A stretch of DNA of 64,000 nucleotides from Effrenium voratum (GCA_963377175.1 CAUJNA010000191.1:1211039-1275038); one strand, 5' to 3'; shown: positions 7,495 through 16,590, counted from the stretch's first letter. The notes: generated by a model from the letters alone, not told the origin. A program made the numbers and translations.

Positions 7495-8213
7495 CTGTCA
7501 GTCAGGGAGCAGATCTGTCCTCGCCAAGCAAAGAGGGACAGTGGCGCTATGCTGTATTCTGTCCCCATCCGTGGCGCCAGGACGATGAAGACTTGGAAGA
7601 TCCTGAGGAAAGAAAAGCCAAGCGTGCCAGGTTTGTTGCCGGAGCCATGCAGGAGCTGAGCATGGGCCGGCCCGGGTATAACCCGTTGCACGAAGCGCTT
7701 GTGCCTTTGGACGAGGATGCTTTGCTTTGTGTGGACAAGGAGACTCGCTCCGAGTGGGGTGCTTTGAATCCTTTTGCTTCCAGCTTGAGCCTGGAAGCTT
7801 TGCCAGATGATATGACTAGTGCCATTTTGCCTGAGACTCATGCTTGGACTTTACGTGTTGGTCAGGGTGGTATTTCGCACGCAGATGCGATCGCCCTGAC
7901 TCCAAAGCAAGCAGGTGTCGATGCGGCTTGTCTGCCCGCCGATTCCTCCGCCCCGCAACGTGCTCCACAGCCAGCAGGCGTCGATGCGGCTTTTCTGCCC
8001 GCCGACGCTATCGCCTTGCAGCATGTGCCACAGCCAGCAGGCGTCGATGCGGCTTTCCTGCCCGTCGATGCCTCTGCGCCGCAGCTTCCACAGCTTGATC
8101 CAACGCAGCAGTCTTTTGTTGCTCACATGTCCGCCTGGTGTGAGGCATACTTGAGCGCGCCATCTGCTTCCGGCGTGAATTTGCCTCTGCCAGCAGATCT
8201 GGGTGGTCTTTAG
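7455..8213 (+). CDS. RepHel segment just upstream of the helicase
   Basis: After a frame change the sequence encodes QWRYAVFCPHPWRQDDED, a charged stretch and then helical sequence. Residues ~153-206 are three tandem 63-bp units, each carrying a hairpin read as DAAFLP or DAACLP. The C-terminal end (DPTQQSFVAHMSAWCEAYL) resembles the segment that precedes PIF1-like helicase cores. It ends at an in-frame TAG (8211-8213); the next codons (KLCGPVLLLGTAGTGKT) are in the same frame, so the stop splits what was one protein from the helicase. No independent function is suggested. Confidence 0.6.
   Translation: MRCMRRPRRQNRIAVSQGADLSSPSKEGQWRYAVFCPHPWRQDDEDLEDPEERKAKRARFVAGAMQELSMGRPGYNPLHEALVPLDEDALLCVDKETRSEWGALNPFASSLSLEALPDDMTSAILPETHAWTLRVGQGGISHADAIALTPKQAGVDAACLPADSSAPQRAPQPAGVDAAFLPADAIALQHVPQPAGVDAAFLPVDASAPQLPQLDPTQQSFVAHMSAWCEAYLSAPSASGVNLPLPADLGGL
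7917..8073 (+). repeat. Tandem array of three covarying hairpins (copies 10-12, G:C tips)
   Basis: Three 63-bp units with hairpins at 7917-7943, 7978-8008 and 8039-8073; the loops start exactly 63 bp apart (7928, 7991, 8054). All have GGC...GCC tips (loops TTGTCT, TTTTCT, TTTCCT) and an unpaired C. The second pairs GCGTCGATG with CGCCGACGC (8 of 9); the third pairs 11 bp with wobbles. Read in frame as GVDAAFLP. Confidence 0.88.
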
Positions 8214-9824
8214 AAGCTGTGCGGCCCCGTCTTGTTGTTAGGGACTGCAGGCACAGGCAAGACGACAACAGTGCAAGCTGCCAATGCAGAGATGGGGCAG
8301 CGCGGCATCAAGGACCGCATCGTGCGTGCCGCGTATACCGGTGTGGCTGCCAGCAACATGGGCAGCGGCGCGCGCACCATAGCGTCCTTGTTTCGCTTGC
8401 GCCCAAATGGTGGCGGCGGTCTGTCCTCGCTCTCCGAAGAGGACATGGCCGCCATGGCCACAGAGCTCGGAGAGATGGCAGTGCTTGAAGTGGACGAAGT
8501 GTCAATGATCGAGAAGAAAGTTTTGGCACACATTCACATGCGCTTGCAGCAGTGGCGGTACGCAACCTACCACCCTAAGCACTGTGACCGCAAAGGCGCC
8601 TGCAAGTGTGGCGCGCGCTTGCCTTTTGGTGGCGTCAAAGTCGTGCTTGCGGGCGACTTTGGCCAGCTGCCCCCCGTGGCAGTGAAGGATGACGCAACTT
8701 TGCTCAGCACGGCCGCCCAGGCCACGGGCAAAGATCATGCGGATGTCAACCTTGGGGCAAGATTGTTTGGCAGCATCCGCAACGTGATTCGCCTGCGACG
8801 TGTGCATCGGCAGGCAGGTGTTTCGCTGTACAAGGAGTCACTGCTGAGACTCCGCGATGCTGCACACACAAAAGAAGATGTCGCGTTGTGGAAGACACAC
8901 GATCTCACCAGCCCAGAGTGCACTTTGACGGCCGAAGAAATCCGGCGCTTCCACGAAGAATGCGTGCACCTTTTTTGTGAGAAGCAGCGCGCCGGCCAGT
9001 TCAACGGCCGCCGTTTGGGCGAGGACGCTGCAGCAGAAGGTGGCACGGGCATTTTGCGCGTGTGGTCGGCAGACTCGAGCCCGTTGGTAGAGCGTCATTC
9101 TTGTGACTCCTTTGGCGGACTGCGCCGAGGTTTGCACTGCACCCGGGGCGCTCCCGTGATGCTGACGTCCAATGTTCGCACAGTGTGGAACTTGGTGAAC
9201 GGCTTGCGTGGCAAGATCGTCGGAGTTGTCCGGCATGCAGCGGCGCCCGTCTTTTCTGACGGCGCAGCAGGTCAGCAAGCAGCTCAAGCGAAATCACGGA
9301 ACGCAGCAGAGGTCGGAGGCTGCTCAGCATCAAGCTTGAAATATTTGATTGTGGACTTTCCGGGCTACCTTGGGCCATGCATGGTAGAAGGCCATCCAAC
9401 ATACGTGTGCATTGGGCTGCAACGCGTTCGACATGAGCGCATGCCCATGCTCTACCGCGAGCAGTTCCCGCTGGTATTGAGCTATGGCATGACAGTGGGA
9501 CTGACGTTGTCCGATGGCTGTGTGTTCGATATGGCGCACGAGCCTACTTGGCAGCCGTTTCGCACGGTGCCTGGCTTGGCCTTTGTTGGGCTGTCACGCG
9601 TGACCGATTTCAGGCACATGGCGTTTCGCCACGTGCCTGACTACTGGGTGTTTCGTGCCGTTGCAGAGACCGCCTTGTTTCGGTACCGCTCCACTTTAGA
9701 GGCGCACAGCTGGACAAAAAGCACGATGAGACTGCTGGACGCCATTTCTTTGGCAAAGCCTCCTTGCAAGATGACCTCGAGCGTCACAGAAAGTGGTCGG
9801 AAGCAAAAACTGGAGCCCCATTGA
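8214..9824 (+). CDS. PIF1-type DNA helicase domain of the Helitron protein
   Basis: A superfamily 1B helicase core, the ATP-driven 5'-3' unwinding part of RepHel. Motif I/Walker A GTAGTGKT is at 8241-8264; YTGVAASNMGSGARTI follows; motif II VLEVDEVSMI is at 8481-8510; VVLAGDFGQLPPV at 8640-8678; a Cys/His-containing insert (HPKHCDRKGACKCG) lies before it. LRRVHRQAG (near 8794) and GLAFVGLSRVTDFRHM (near 9573, motif VI with Arg) are present. The motif usually written TIHKSQG reads MTV-GLTLSDG near 9490-9520, lacking HKSQ, which looks like a clean 12-nt deletion. A hairpin copy (9243-9265) sits between motifs, read as APVFSDGAA. It is separated from upstream coding only by TAG at 8211; the last ~20 codons are probably out of frame. 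Helicase identity is very likely; activity is doubtful. Confidence 0.9.
   Translation, partial: KLCGPVLLLGTAGTGKTTTVQAANAEMGQRGIKDRIVRAAYTGVAASNMGSGARTIASLFRLRPNGGGGLSSLSEEDMAAMATELGEMAVLEVDEVSMIEKKVLAHIHMRLQQWRYATYHPKHCDRKGACKCGARLPFGGVKVVLAGDFGQLPPVAVKDDATLLSTAAQATGKDHADVNLGARLFGSIRNVIRLRRVHRQAGVSLYKESLLRLRDAAHTKEDVALWKTHDLTSPECTLTAEEIRRFHEECVHLFCEKQRAGQFNGRRLGEDAAAEGGTGILRVWSADSSPLVERHSCDSFGGLRRGLHCTRGAPVMLTSNVRTVWNLVNGLRGKIVGVVRHAAAPVFSDGAAGQQAAQAKSRNAAEVGGCSASSLKYLIVDFPGYLGPCMVEGHPTYVCIGLQRVRHERMPMLYREQFPLVLSYGMTVGLTLSDGCVFDMAHEPTWQPFRTVPGLAFVGLSRVTDFRHMAFRHVPDYWVFRAVAETALFRYRSTLEAHSWTKSTMRLLDAISLAKPPCKMTSSVTESGRKQKLEPH
9243..9265 (+). repeat. Covarying hairpin copy 13 (T:A tip)
   Basis: Tip GTC-TTTTCT-GAC (9249-9260), unpaired C at 9248, outer stem GCGCC (9243-9247) with GGCGC (9261-9265). 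Here the first outer pair is C:G instead of the usual G:C, so it also covaries. Inside the helicase. Confidence 0.85.
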
Positions 9825-10165
9825 GCGAGGCTGAGCTGGCAGACCTCACTCAAATGCTGTCCCTCCGTGGCGTGCTGCCAGACCCTGGCTACACGGACAA
9901 GCCACAACGTTTGCCGGCCAGCAAACTCGGCGGCGGCCGCAACAAGCGTCGCACCATGCGCGACGAAGTCGCTGCGGGAGAAGACGAAGACGGAATGCCG
10001 CACGAGGATGATGATGCTTTGACTCCAGATCAGCTGCAGCAGATAAAGGAGGAGGCAGTGCATCGTCAGATTCTTGCTGAGTTCTATGAAGAGCTGGATG
10101 CACAGAACTCGACATACCTGACGCGAGAAGAAATGGGCATCAGCCCCGAAGACTGGTATGCGTGA
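9764..10165 (+). CDS. RepHel C-terminal tail, acidic
   Basis: After a frame change near 9750-9800 the sequence encodes a ~130-residue tail: LERHRKWSEAKTGAPLSEAELADL then QMLSLRGVLPDPG, a basic patch (GGGRNKRRTMRD), an acidic patch (AAGEDEDGMPHEDDD) and a helical end finishing EEMGISPEDWYA before TGA. It follows the helicase directly and has no recognised domain. It is probably the true C-terminus of RepHel, since downstream sequence loses coding character. The start is the first open codon of the frame, not an initiation site. Confidence 0.55.
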   Translation: MQDDLERHRKWSEAKTGAPLSEAELADLTQMLSLRGVLPDPGYTDKPQRLPASKLGGGRNKRRTMRDEVAAGEDEDGMPHEDDDALTPDQLQQIKEEAVHRQILAEFYEELDAQNSTYLTREEMGISPEDWYA

Positions 10166-10184
10166 GGGATTATCTATTGCTTCA

Positions 10185-10211
10185 AAGACTGTGTCTTTTC
10201 TGACCGGTTTT
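10185..10211 (+). repeat. Covarying hairpin copy 14 (T:A tip)
   Basis: Tip GTC-TTTTCT-GAC (10193-10204); the unpaired base is T (10192) here. Outer stem AAGACTG (10185-10191) with CGGTTTT (10205-10211): 7 pairs, two wobbles. It begins 20 bases after the RepHel stop codon. Confidence 0.8.
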
Positions 10212-10756
10212 GGCAAGCCAGTGGTAGCGCCTAGCATTGAGTGGGCATTTTTGGCACGCTTTGGCAAGCAGATGGTGTGCACGAGCAGCAAGCTGCGCAG
10301 CGGGCGCAGGGTACTTTGAGGGGAGGCATCTACAGGAATCTAGACGCCAAGAGTGCCACAGAATCTAGACGCCAAGTAGTGGCACTGCAGAGTCGTAGCG
10401 TAGACAAGCTCGTCGTGGATCATTTAGACATTGGTAGTAAGATGATCATTGGTGTTTCCTGGTCGCAGTTGAAGCTTTGGTAATGATCCACATTACGTGA
10501 GCTTTCCTTGGGAGCAATTGAAAACGAAGAATCACTTGGTTGGTTCATGGTACGGTTAGTTCTTTTTGTCTGGTATACTGGCCCCTGGTACCAAGCCGGC
10601 TCCACCGCTGTCAACTCAGACTCCCACACGTGGAGTCACGGGATGAGGGTGGGCGGGTTGACATGTGGAGACCCCTTGTTACATTGGTTTCTTGTTTGTT
10701 GCTTTGTGTACGGTACGGTTTGTTCAACGGACACAGATTCCTTCGTTTTCATCAGG

Positions 10757-10783
10757 TCACGTGCGTCTTTTCTGACCACGTGA
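10757..10783 (+). repeat. Covarying hairpin copy 15 (T:A tip)
   Basis: Tip GTC-TTTTCT-GAC (10765-10776), unpaired C at 10764, perfect outer stem TCACGTG (10757-10763) with CACGTGA (10777-10783). It lies in apparently non-coding sequence, so coding constraint cannot explain it. Confidence 0.88.
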
Positions 10784-11182
10784 GTTGGTGCTGCGTGTAT
10801 ACTTCATCTGACAGATGGCAAAAAAAACTATGCAGACGTTCGCGATGCCGTGAGTTGTGTCCTGGCTACGGTTTTTTGGGAGTGATGTGCGAGGGAGCTG
10901 GAGTGATCGCGACGACCATGATAGATATCAGGCAACAGAGGCGAAGGCAAGCTTGGGGTTTTTACAGCATGTTTTTCCGTGTTTCATTGTCGACACCTGC
11001 GTTTGTCAACACAACACAGAACAGAGTTGTCTCTTATCCGCAGCTGGTTATGCATGAGCTAAATATGGCTGCAACATTGCAACATCATGACAGCAAGCAC
11101 TGACACAGCTTCATCACAAGCCCAGGCACCGACACAGCATCACCGCAACAAAGCAGGGAAATCACAGCTTTTTTTTCTTCTA

Positions 11183-11207
11183 GCAGCGCGGCTTTTCTGC
11201 CCGCTGT
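11183..11207 (+). repeat. Covarying hairpin copy 16 (G:C tip), just before a second ATG
   Basis: Tip GGC-TTTTCT-GCC (11190-11201), unpaired C at 11189, outer stem GCAGCG (11183-11188; first pair is a G-T wobble) with CGCTGT (11202-11207). It ends three bases before the ATG at 11211. Confidence 0.85.
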
Positions 11208-11210
11208 GCC

Positions 11211-11369
11211 ATGGCTGCCTCAGATGCGCAGTGGTACCGCTTGGAGGGAGACTTGCTTCAGAGGCTGAAAGGCCGCTATGAAGCGGCGCTGGAAGTGCCG
11301 CAGCGCAGAGAGGCGAGCGAGTGCTGCTGCTGCCATCGCACACGGGACTTTTGGTATTCCAAGCCGGGG
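11211..11369 (+). CDS. Start of an unrecognised protein, truncated by the assembly gap
   Basis: An ATG in ccATGGc context opens 53 codons that run without a stop into the N gap. The product begins MAASDAQWYRLEGDLL, continues with a charged helical stretch, and then has CCCCH near residues 38-42 and an aromatic FWYSKPG. No family is recognised. The setting repeats that of the RepHel start: a covarying hairpin immediately upstream of an ATG in the same context. It could be the first exon or 5' end of another gene, or chance; coding character looks fair but the piece is short. Confidence 0.4.
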
Positions 11370-11469
11370 NNNNNNNNNNNNNNNNNNNNNNNNNNNNNNN
11401 NNNNNNNNNNNNNNNNNNNNNNNNNNNNNNNNNNNNNNNNNNNNNNNNNNNNNNNNNNNNNNNNNNNNN
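11370..11469. other. Assembly gap, 100 N
   Basis: Exactly 100 unknown bases, the conventional size for a gap of unknown length. The DNA on the two sides differs strongly in character: coding Helitron-like sequence with hairpins on the left, (TTG)n followed by gene-free DNA on the right. Confidence 0.99.
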
Positions 11470-12135
<666 letters not shown>

Positions 12136-14385
12136 TTGTTTGTGGTAGCCTTGGTCCAGTGGTGCGCCACAGTGAAATAGAATGGAGATCACACTTGTTG
12201 GTGCCCTGGATTGGAGACAAACCCACATTATGGTCAGCCAAGCTACACTCTTCAGCTAGGCGACATCCATCTTTCCTCGGAGGCAAGCTGGCCCTGCAAG
12301 TGCACAACTCACTTCGGGGATGACCACTTTGGTTTGGCATGTTAATTCAGCCTTCGTTCACACAACCTACAGTATTGGCCTCCTCTCAGTAAACATTAAG
12401 GGCCCTGCGGGGAAAGCGCAACAAAACCTGCATCAAGGGGTTCGGTCCCCCCTAATTATTGTCAGAAGAACGGCCCAGCATGCCCAACATCCCAAAACCC
12501 AAGAAACCCAAGACGACAAACATCACAACAAGTCTGAGGAACGCGAAGCTGATGAAAGCTTTTGCCGCGGCCAGCGCTGACCCAGATCAACAAACGTTTA
12601 CAGACTTAATCAGGGAGGGTTCTGCGTAAAGTGAAGGATGTGCGTCAAACATCGGCTTTCGATTGAAACACACACACACACACGCATCAGAGGTTATTCC
12701 AAAATAAATTCATGGGTCAACAAAAAGGTTTCAAGCATATATACATTTATACATATTCTCAGCATTACAAGATTGAGAGTTCGGAGGGATGTCCTGGGGA
12801 ACATGAGGGTGGGTGCTCATGGTTGCTGACACCAGCTTCAAGCATCTCCGCGGGCCGGGCTGCCTTTTCTCCATCTTTGGAACTCTTGGTTGGGGCATGT
12901 CCAAAGTGCCAACGAACCACCCGTTTTGGAAAAGCCATTCTTCCAGCAGGGCAGGGTGGGGCCAGCCCCTTGCTTGAGCTTGTTTCAAACCTCCTTTTGG
13001 CTTGGAAGGAATGCGACAGAGGTGTCAGGTCTGTCTCAGCCTGGTGGAGCCATAATTTTCTAGACTTATCCCCGGGAAAAAACCCTGCGTTGTTGGAAAC
13101 GTCTCTGGACTTGTCCCAAGGAAAAGCCCTGCGTTGTTGTGAAGCCAGGGTCCAAACATCTTCCCCACAATCCAAGGGGCTTGTAGTTAAAATACGCGCA
13201 CGGGCCTGGGCCATCGGCAAGCCATTGCCCAAAACTGGACATGTGACCAGACTGGATGACCTGTGGCGTGTTTGTTTTGTGCCCTGCCGTGTTGCTTTTT
13301 TTTGGGGGGTGACGTGGTCCGGGGGGTTGTCAAAGAGAAATGCAGAAACCAAACGGGAACCAGACATATTCAGGGGTCCACCTCTGATGGAGAGCCTGGC
13401 TTGAGGCGATGGGGCCGTTGTTGGGGTGCTGCAAGCAACTGTTTGAAGCAACCGTTCCAGAATCTGAGCCCTTTTCGGGATGGTGGGGAAGCCACTAAGC
13501 AAAAAAAATAAAGAGATCCACTGAACAACAAAGAAACGTCCCGTTAGCTCGTCGCTGGTGAATGTTTCGACATGAATGAGATAGACACGAATAATTGTTG
13601 CAACAGCGACAAGTTTCATCTTATTCGAAGCGTGGACTTGCACAAGGAGTCAGAAGGGCATCCAACAAAGTCAGCAAAAACAGCGGCAGCCAAGAAACCA
13701 GCCTTTCAAGGATGAATTCCCAGTAGATGCTCCATGCGATGGCCGACCTGCGCCTAGTGCAAGGGGCACCCCGTGACCCGGCCCCAGAAGCTGAAGTCAA
13801 AGCAGGAACAATGCTCTGGCATGTCTCCTGATATATTCCAGGCGAAAGGGCGCAGATTTAGATGTCGACTGCACCAAGACGTACCAAGACCCTCCGCTAC
13901 TCAGCCGCTAAGCCCGCCACGACAATCCCCGTTCCTGAGTCACAGTCAGCTGGGATCCGATCCCGACTTCCCACCTGCAACTTGACCAGGAAAGGAGGTA
14001 CCCGAACAAGAGGTCATTCTATGGCCCTTTTGGTTCCATAATGTTCTGTGTGAAATGAAAAGACCTCCCAGCAAGAGCGAATCGAATGATTGCGGATCAA
14101 CGCAAATTCAGAGCTCCCGGCACACGAATCGTCCTCTCTGCACTTTCTGAAGGCCGAAATCCCAGTTGCAAACAACGAGCCTTTCCATATCAGATTCTAG
14201 CACGTACATACCATTGGATTCCATGGGGGTATAACATCAAGAAATCCGCCGACCCCTGCAAGAAGGGAGGCACGCGGGAAGGGTGGCTCACCATCACTAT
14301 GAGCATCATCGTCATCGTCATCTTCTTCTCACAGTCGTCATCATTTTCTTGCCTAGCCTCGCTGGTGATGCTGGGAATGCGAAAG

Positions 14386-14480
14386 GCACTAGCATCACCA
14401 TCATCATCACCATCACCATCATCATCACCATCATCATCACCATCACCATCACGATCATCATCGTCATCATCATCAATACT
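14386..14480. repeat. (CAT/ATC)n microsatellite
   Basis: Imperfect ATC/CAC triplet repeat, read as poly-Asp/Gly on the minus strand and poly-Ser or poly-Ile on the plus strand. Confidence 0.92.
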
Positions 14481-15459
14481 CCTGCTATATGCAGTACAGG
14501 GACCAGCGCCTGACATCCCCAGCATCCCCAGCATCGCCTCAGTTTGGTAAAGGAAATATGTATGCGGCATTTGTTGTTAGGTGCTGCTAGGGATGCGAAA
14601 GAACGACACTTGTTGCACGCTTCGTCCCAGATACTGATGCTACTGATGCTACTGATGGTATTAATGGTGTGGGCCTTCCACGTGTTTGGCAGCTTTTCAC
14701 AAGGGTGCCTCAAATGGCGAGGCTCTCTAAACAGTGCCCGCAAGTTAGCCTGTTAGTGGCACATCTCTTTTCGGGACACCCCTCGCGATGCGTTGCTCGT
14801 GAGTCAGAACGATTGTCTACCAGCGCACATGGCCCTGTAGTGTGTTGATGTTTTGCTTAAAGACTGATCTGAACATATATATATATATATATATCTACAT
14901 GTATCGTAGATCATTTGCCCAGTTCATTGTGTTTCTTGCTTAAATTGAAGCGATGGGCCATTTTAGCAGGCGGGGCCAAGGTTCGATTTGGGGCAAATCA
15001 ACCGCCTCGTCATGGGATTCCCAGCTCGTGAGAATCTGCATCCTTGGTTGTGTTTTTGCTTCTCTTTGGCTTCCCTTTTGTTTCCATTTGGTTTCCCCTT
15101 GTGTTTCGTTTTAGTCCCCTTTGCTTGCCTTTCATTGCCTTTTGCTTTCTTTTTGGCCTTGTCTTTGGTTTGCTTTTGATTTCCGATTGGCTGCCCTTTT
15201 GGTTTTCTTTTGGTTTTTCCCGGAATGCCATGATCAAGCAGGAACAGTGGGCGTGGATGTTGTGGCTTTTCACAGGGCGACAGCCCTTAGATGAACAAAC
15301 ACACGAATGCAACTTGTCCATCCATAGATACATGTGCATATGTATTATATTGTATATAATGTCTGAATGCAAATCAGAAATGCCACCCACAACCCATGCC
15401 CGAAACTTCCAGCTGGATGCGCTTCTGAGCCAAGGCGCATGTGCCTGGCTTCCATATCC

Positions 15460-15540
15460 CTGCCACTGTTGCCGCTCGCTTCCGGATCCCTGGTGCTGTT
15501 GCCGCTCGCTTCCGGATCTCTGGCGCTGTTGCCGCTGGGC
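15460..15540. repeat. ~30-bp tandem repeat, 2.5 copies
   Basis: Unit begins CTGTTGCCGCTCGCTTCCGG and is followed by ATCYCTGGYG; two full copies and a partial third. Confidence 0.85.
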
Positions 15541-16104
15541 GCGGATGTTGTGGACTCCCTTGGCTTGTGCGTCTCGCCGCGAGGGAGACATCCGGTTGTT
15601 CAGGGGCACCCTCTAAATCCCGTGCGCAGTGGACGAGTGCCTTCAAGACACTCTGTCAGCTCTTTTTGAAAAGAGTGTAGCGGGAATCCAGTAAGCAACG
15701 AGTCCCTGGTAGGTAAATACAGTGATGCCATGTTGGAGGGATCTTTTTCATTTGGGGAACTGCATGGAACACAAATGTTCAATCCAAATGTGATCCGGTT
15801 CGGGGGGTGCAGAGATCGTTTTCGATCTAGATTCGATCCGGAGTTCAAGCCCACAAACCACCCGTCCAAACCATGAAATAAGGATTGCCTGATTCTGCAG
15901 GATGTTTGGACTTCTTAAAGGCTTTTCCTAGAACTCAAACAGCGAACCTGGCACATCTGCTGCAATGCATGCTGGTCCCCTTGAATGATGCCGGCCTTTG
16001 GAACAGATGCCTAGAGAAGTGTTGTAAGGAAGCAGCAGGTTTGAGCCTGTCCAAGTTGGGCCTAAGCGCACGCTACATAGCACAGCTTACCACACTCTAC
16101 CTCA

Positions 16105-16153
16105 CTTCCTCTCACTCCCTCCCTCCCTCCCTCCCTCCCTCCCTCCCTCCCTC
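16105..16153. repeat. (CCCT)n microsatellite
   Basis: About ten CCCT units after an ACTTCCTCTCACT lead-in. Confidence 0.95.
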
Positions 16154-16475
16154 ACTGACTAGTCCACACGAAGGTCCCTTGAGAGTCTGGCGGGGGTTTA
16201 ATTATGGAAACCGGGCACCATCTCGTCTGGAGCTTGTCCTGTGAAAGATATGGGAACATCTGCAACATTGAATATCCACAGGCGGAAACTGCAATCTTGC
16301 CGCGCGATGTCTTTCACAGTTTCTCTCTCTGTCTATATCTCTACTGGGTCCTCTTAGGTAGGTGAGACTCCCGGAATAAACCTTCAAGTGGTGCTGAAAA
16401 ACGGATCCCTTCACCCCAATTGGATTATGTTGTGCCCCCTGTCTGCAAAACAACCAAATGGCCACTTCAACAAGC

Positions 16476-16590
16476 TAGGTCCTCCAGTAGAGAGGTTAGA
16501 ATAAGGGTAACCTTTTTTCTGTAGTCCATTTTAGTAAGGGAACCCTCCCCCAAAAAAGGGTAAAAGGGCACTACTGGGGAACCTTGCAGG
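16476..16590 (+). repeat. Dispersed ~110-bp repeat, copy A
   Basis: Closely matches 48552-48662 in the same orientation. Both start CTAGGTCCTCCAGTAGAGAG and continue through a TTTTTTCTGTAGTC block, a TTTTAGTA block, and GGGAACCCTCCC followed by an A-run and a GGGTAAAAGGG block. Neither copy has an open frame of note. Likely a member of an uncharacterised dispersed repeat family. Confidence 0.85.

Larger units (their letters stand above)
197..10165 (+). mobile_element. Decayed Helitron-type element, RepHel coding region (minimum extent)
   Basis: Consecutive plus-strand reading frames together encode the parts of a Helitron RepHel protein: Zn-finger/DUF6570-like region, Helitron-like N domain, HUH motif (4042-4050), EEP nuclease (about 4815-5660), Rep tyrosine region (about 5850-6260) and PIF1-type helicase (about 8214-9700). 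Helitrons are rolling-circle transposons: Rep nicks and joins DNA strands and the helicase unwinds them. Here the coding frame changes near 2280-2340, 4290-4390, 5430-5480, 7455-7530 and 9750-9800. In-frame TAG codons interrupt it at 5821, 6892 and 8211. I could not define the element's ends: no clear 5'-TC or hairpin plus CTRR 3' terminus was found. About 3,300 codons are covered. Introns could explain some frame changes, but I see no convincing splice sites. Family assignment is confident; present-day activity is unlikely. Confidence 0.88.
10166..11182 (+). other. 3' flank of the Helitron-like gene, non-coding, with inverted and direct repeats
   Basis: No convincing gene; the open frames here are short and compositionally unlike the upstream protein. 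It holds hairpin copies 14 and 15, a 16-bp direct repeat GAATCTAGACGCCAAG (10336-10351 and 10361-10376), a 10-bp inverted repeat GTGGATCATT/AATGATCCAC (10415-10424 and 10482-10491), and a tight hairpin GACTCC...GGAGTC (10619-10637). The Helitron 3' terminus may lie here, but I cannot identify a CTRR end. Confidence 0.5.
12136..16104. other. Gene-free stretch with simple repeats
   Basis: No recognisable gene. Open frames of up to 292 codons occur on both strands over 12712-13643 but match nothing I know. Short repeats seen: (CA)n at 12669-12684, a 45-bp direct repeat starting at 13063 and 13108, CAT/ATC triplets at 14386-14480, (AT)n at 14875-14895, a CTTTTGG-like tract at 15045-15225, and a ~30-bp tandem repeat at 15460-15540. 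Confidence 0.6.

Noticed and set aside
12712..13643. Overlapping open frames of 292 aa (minus) and 230 aa (plus)
   Set aside because: Both strands are open over the same DNA, and neither shows a known domain or convincing protein character.
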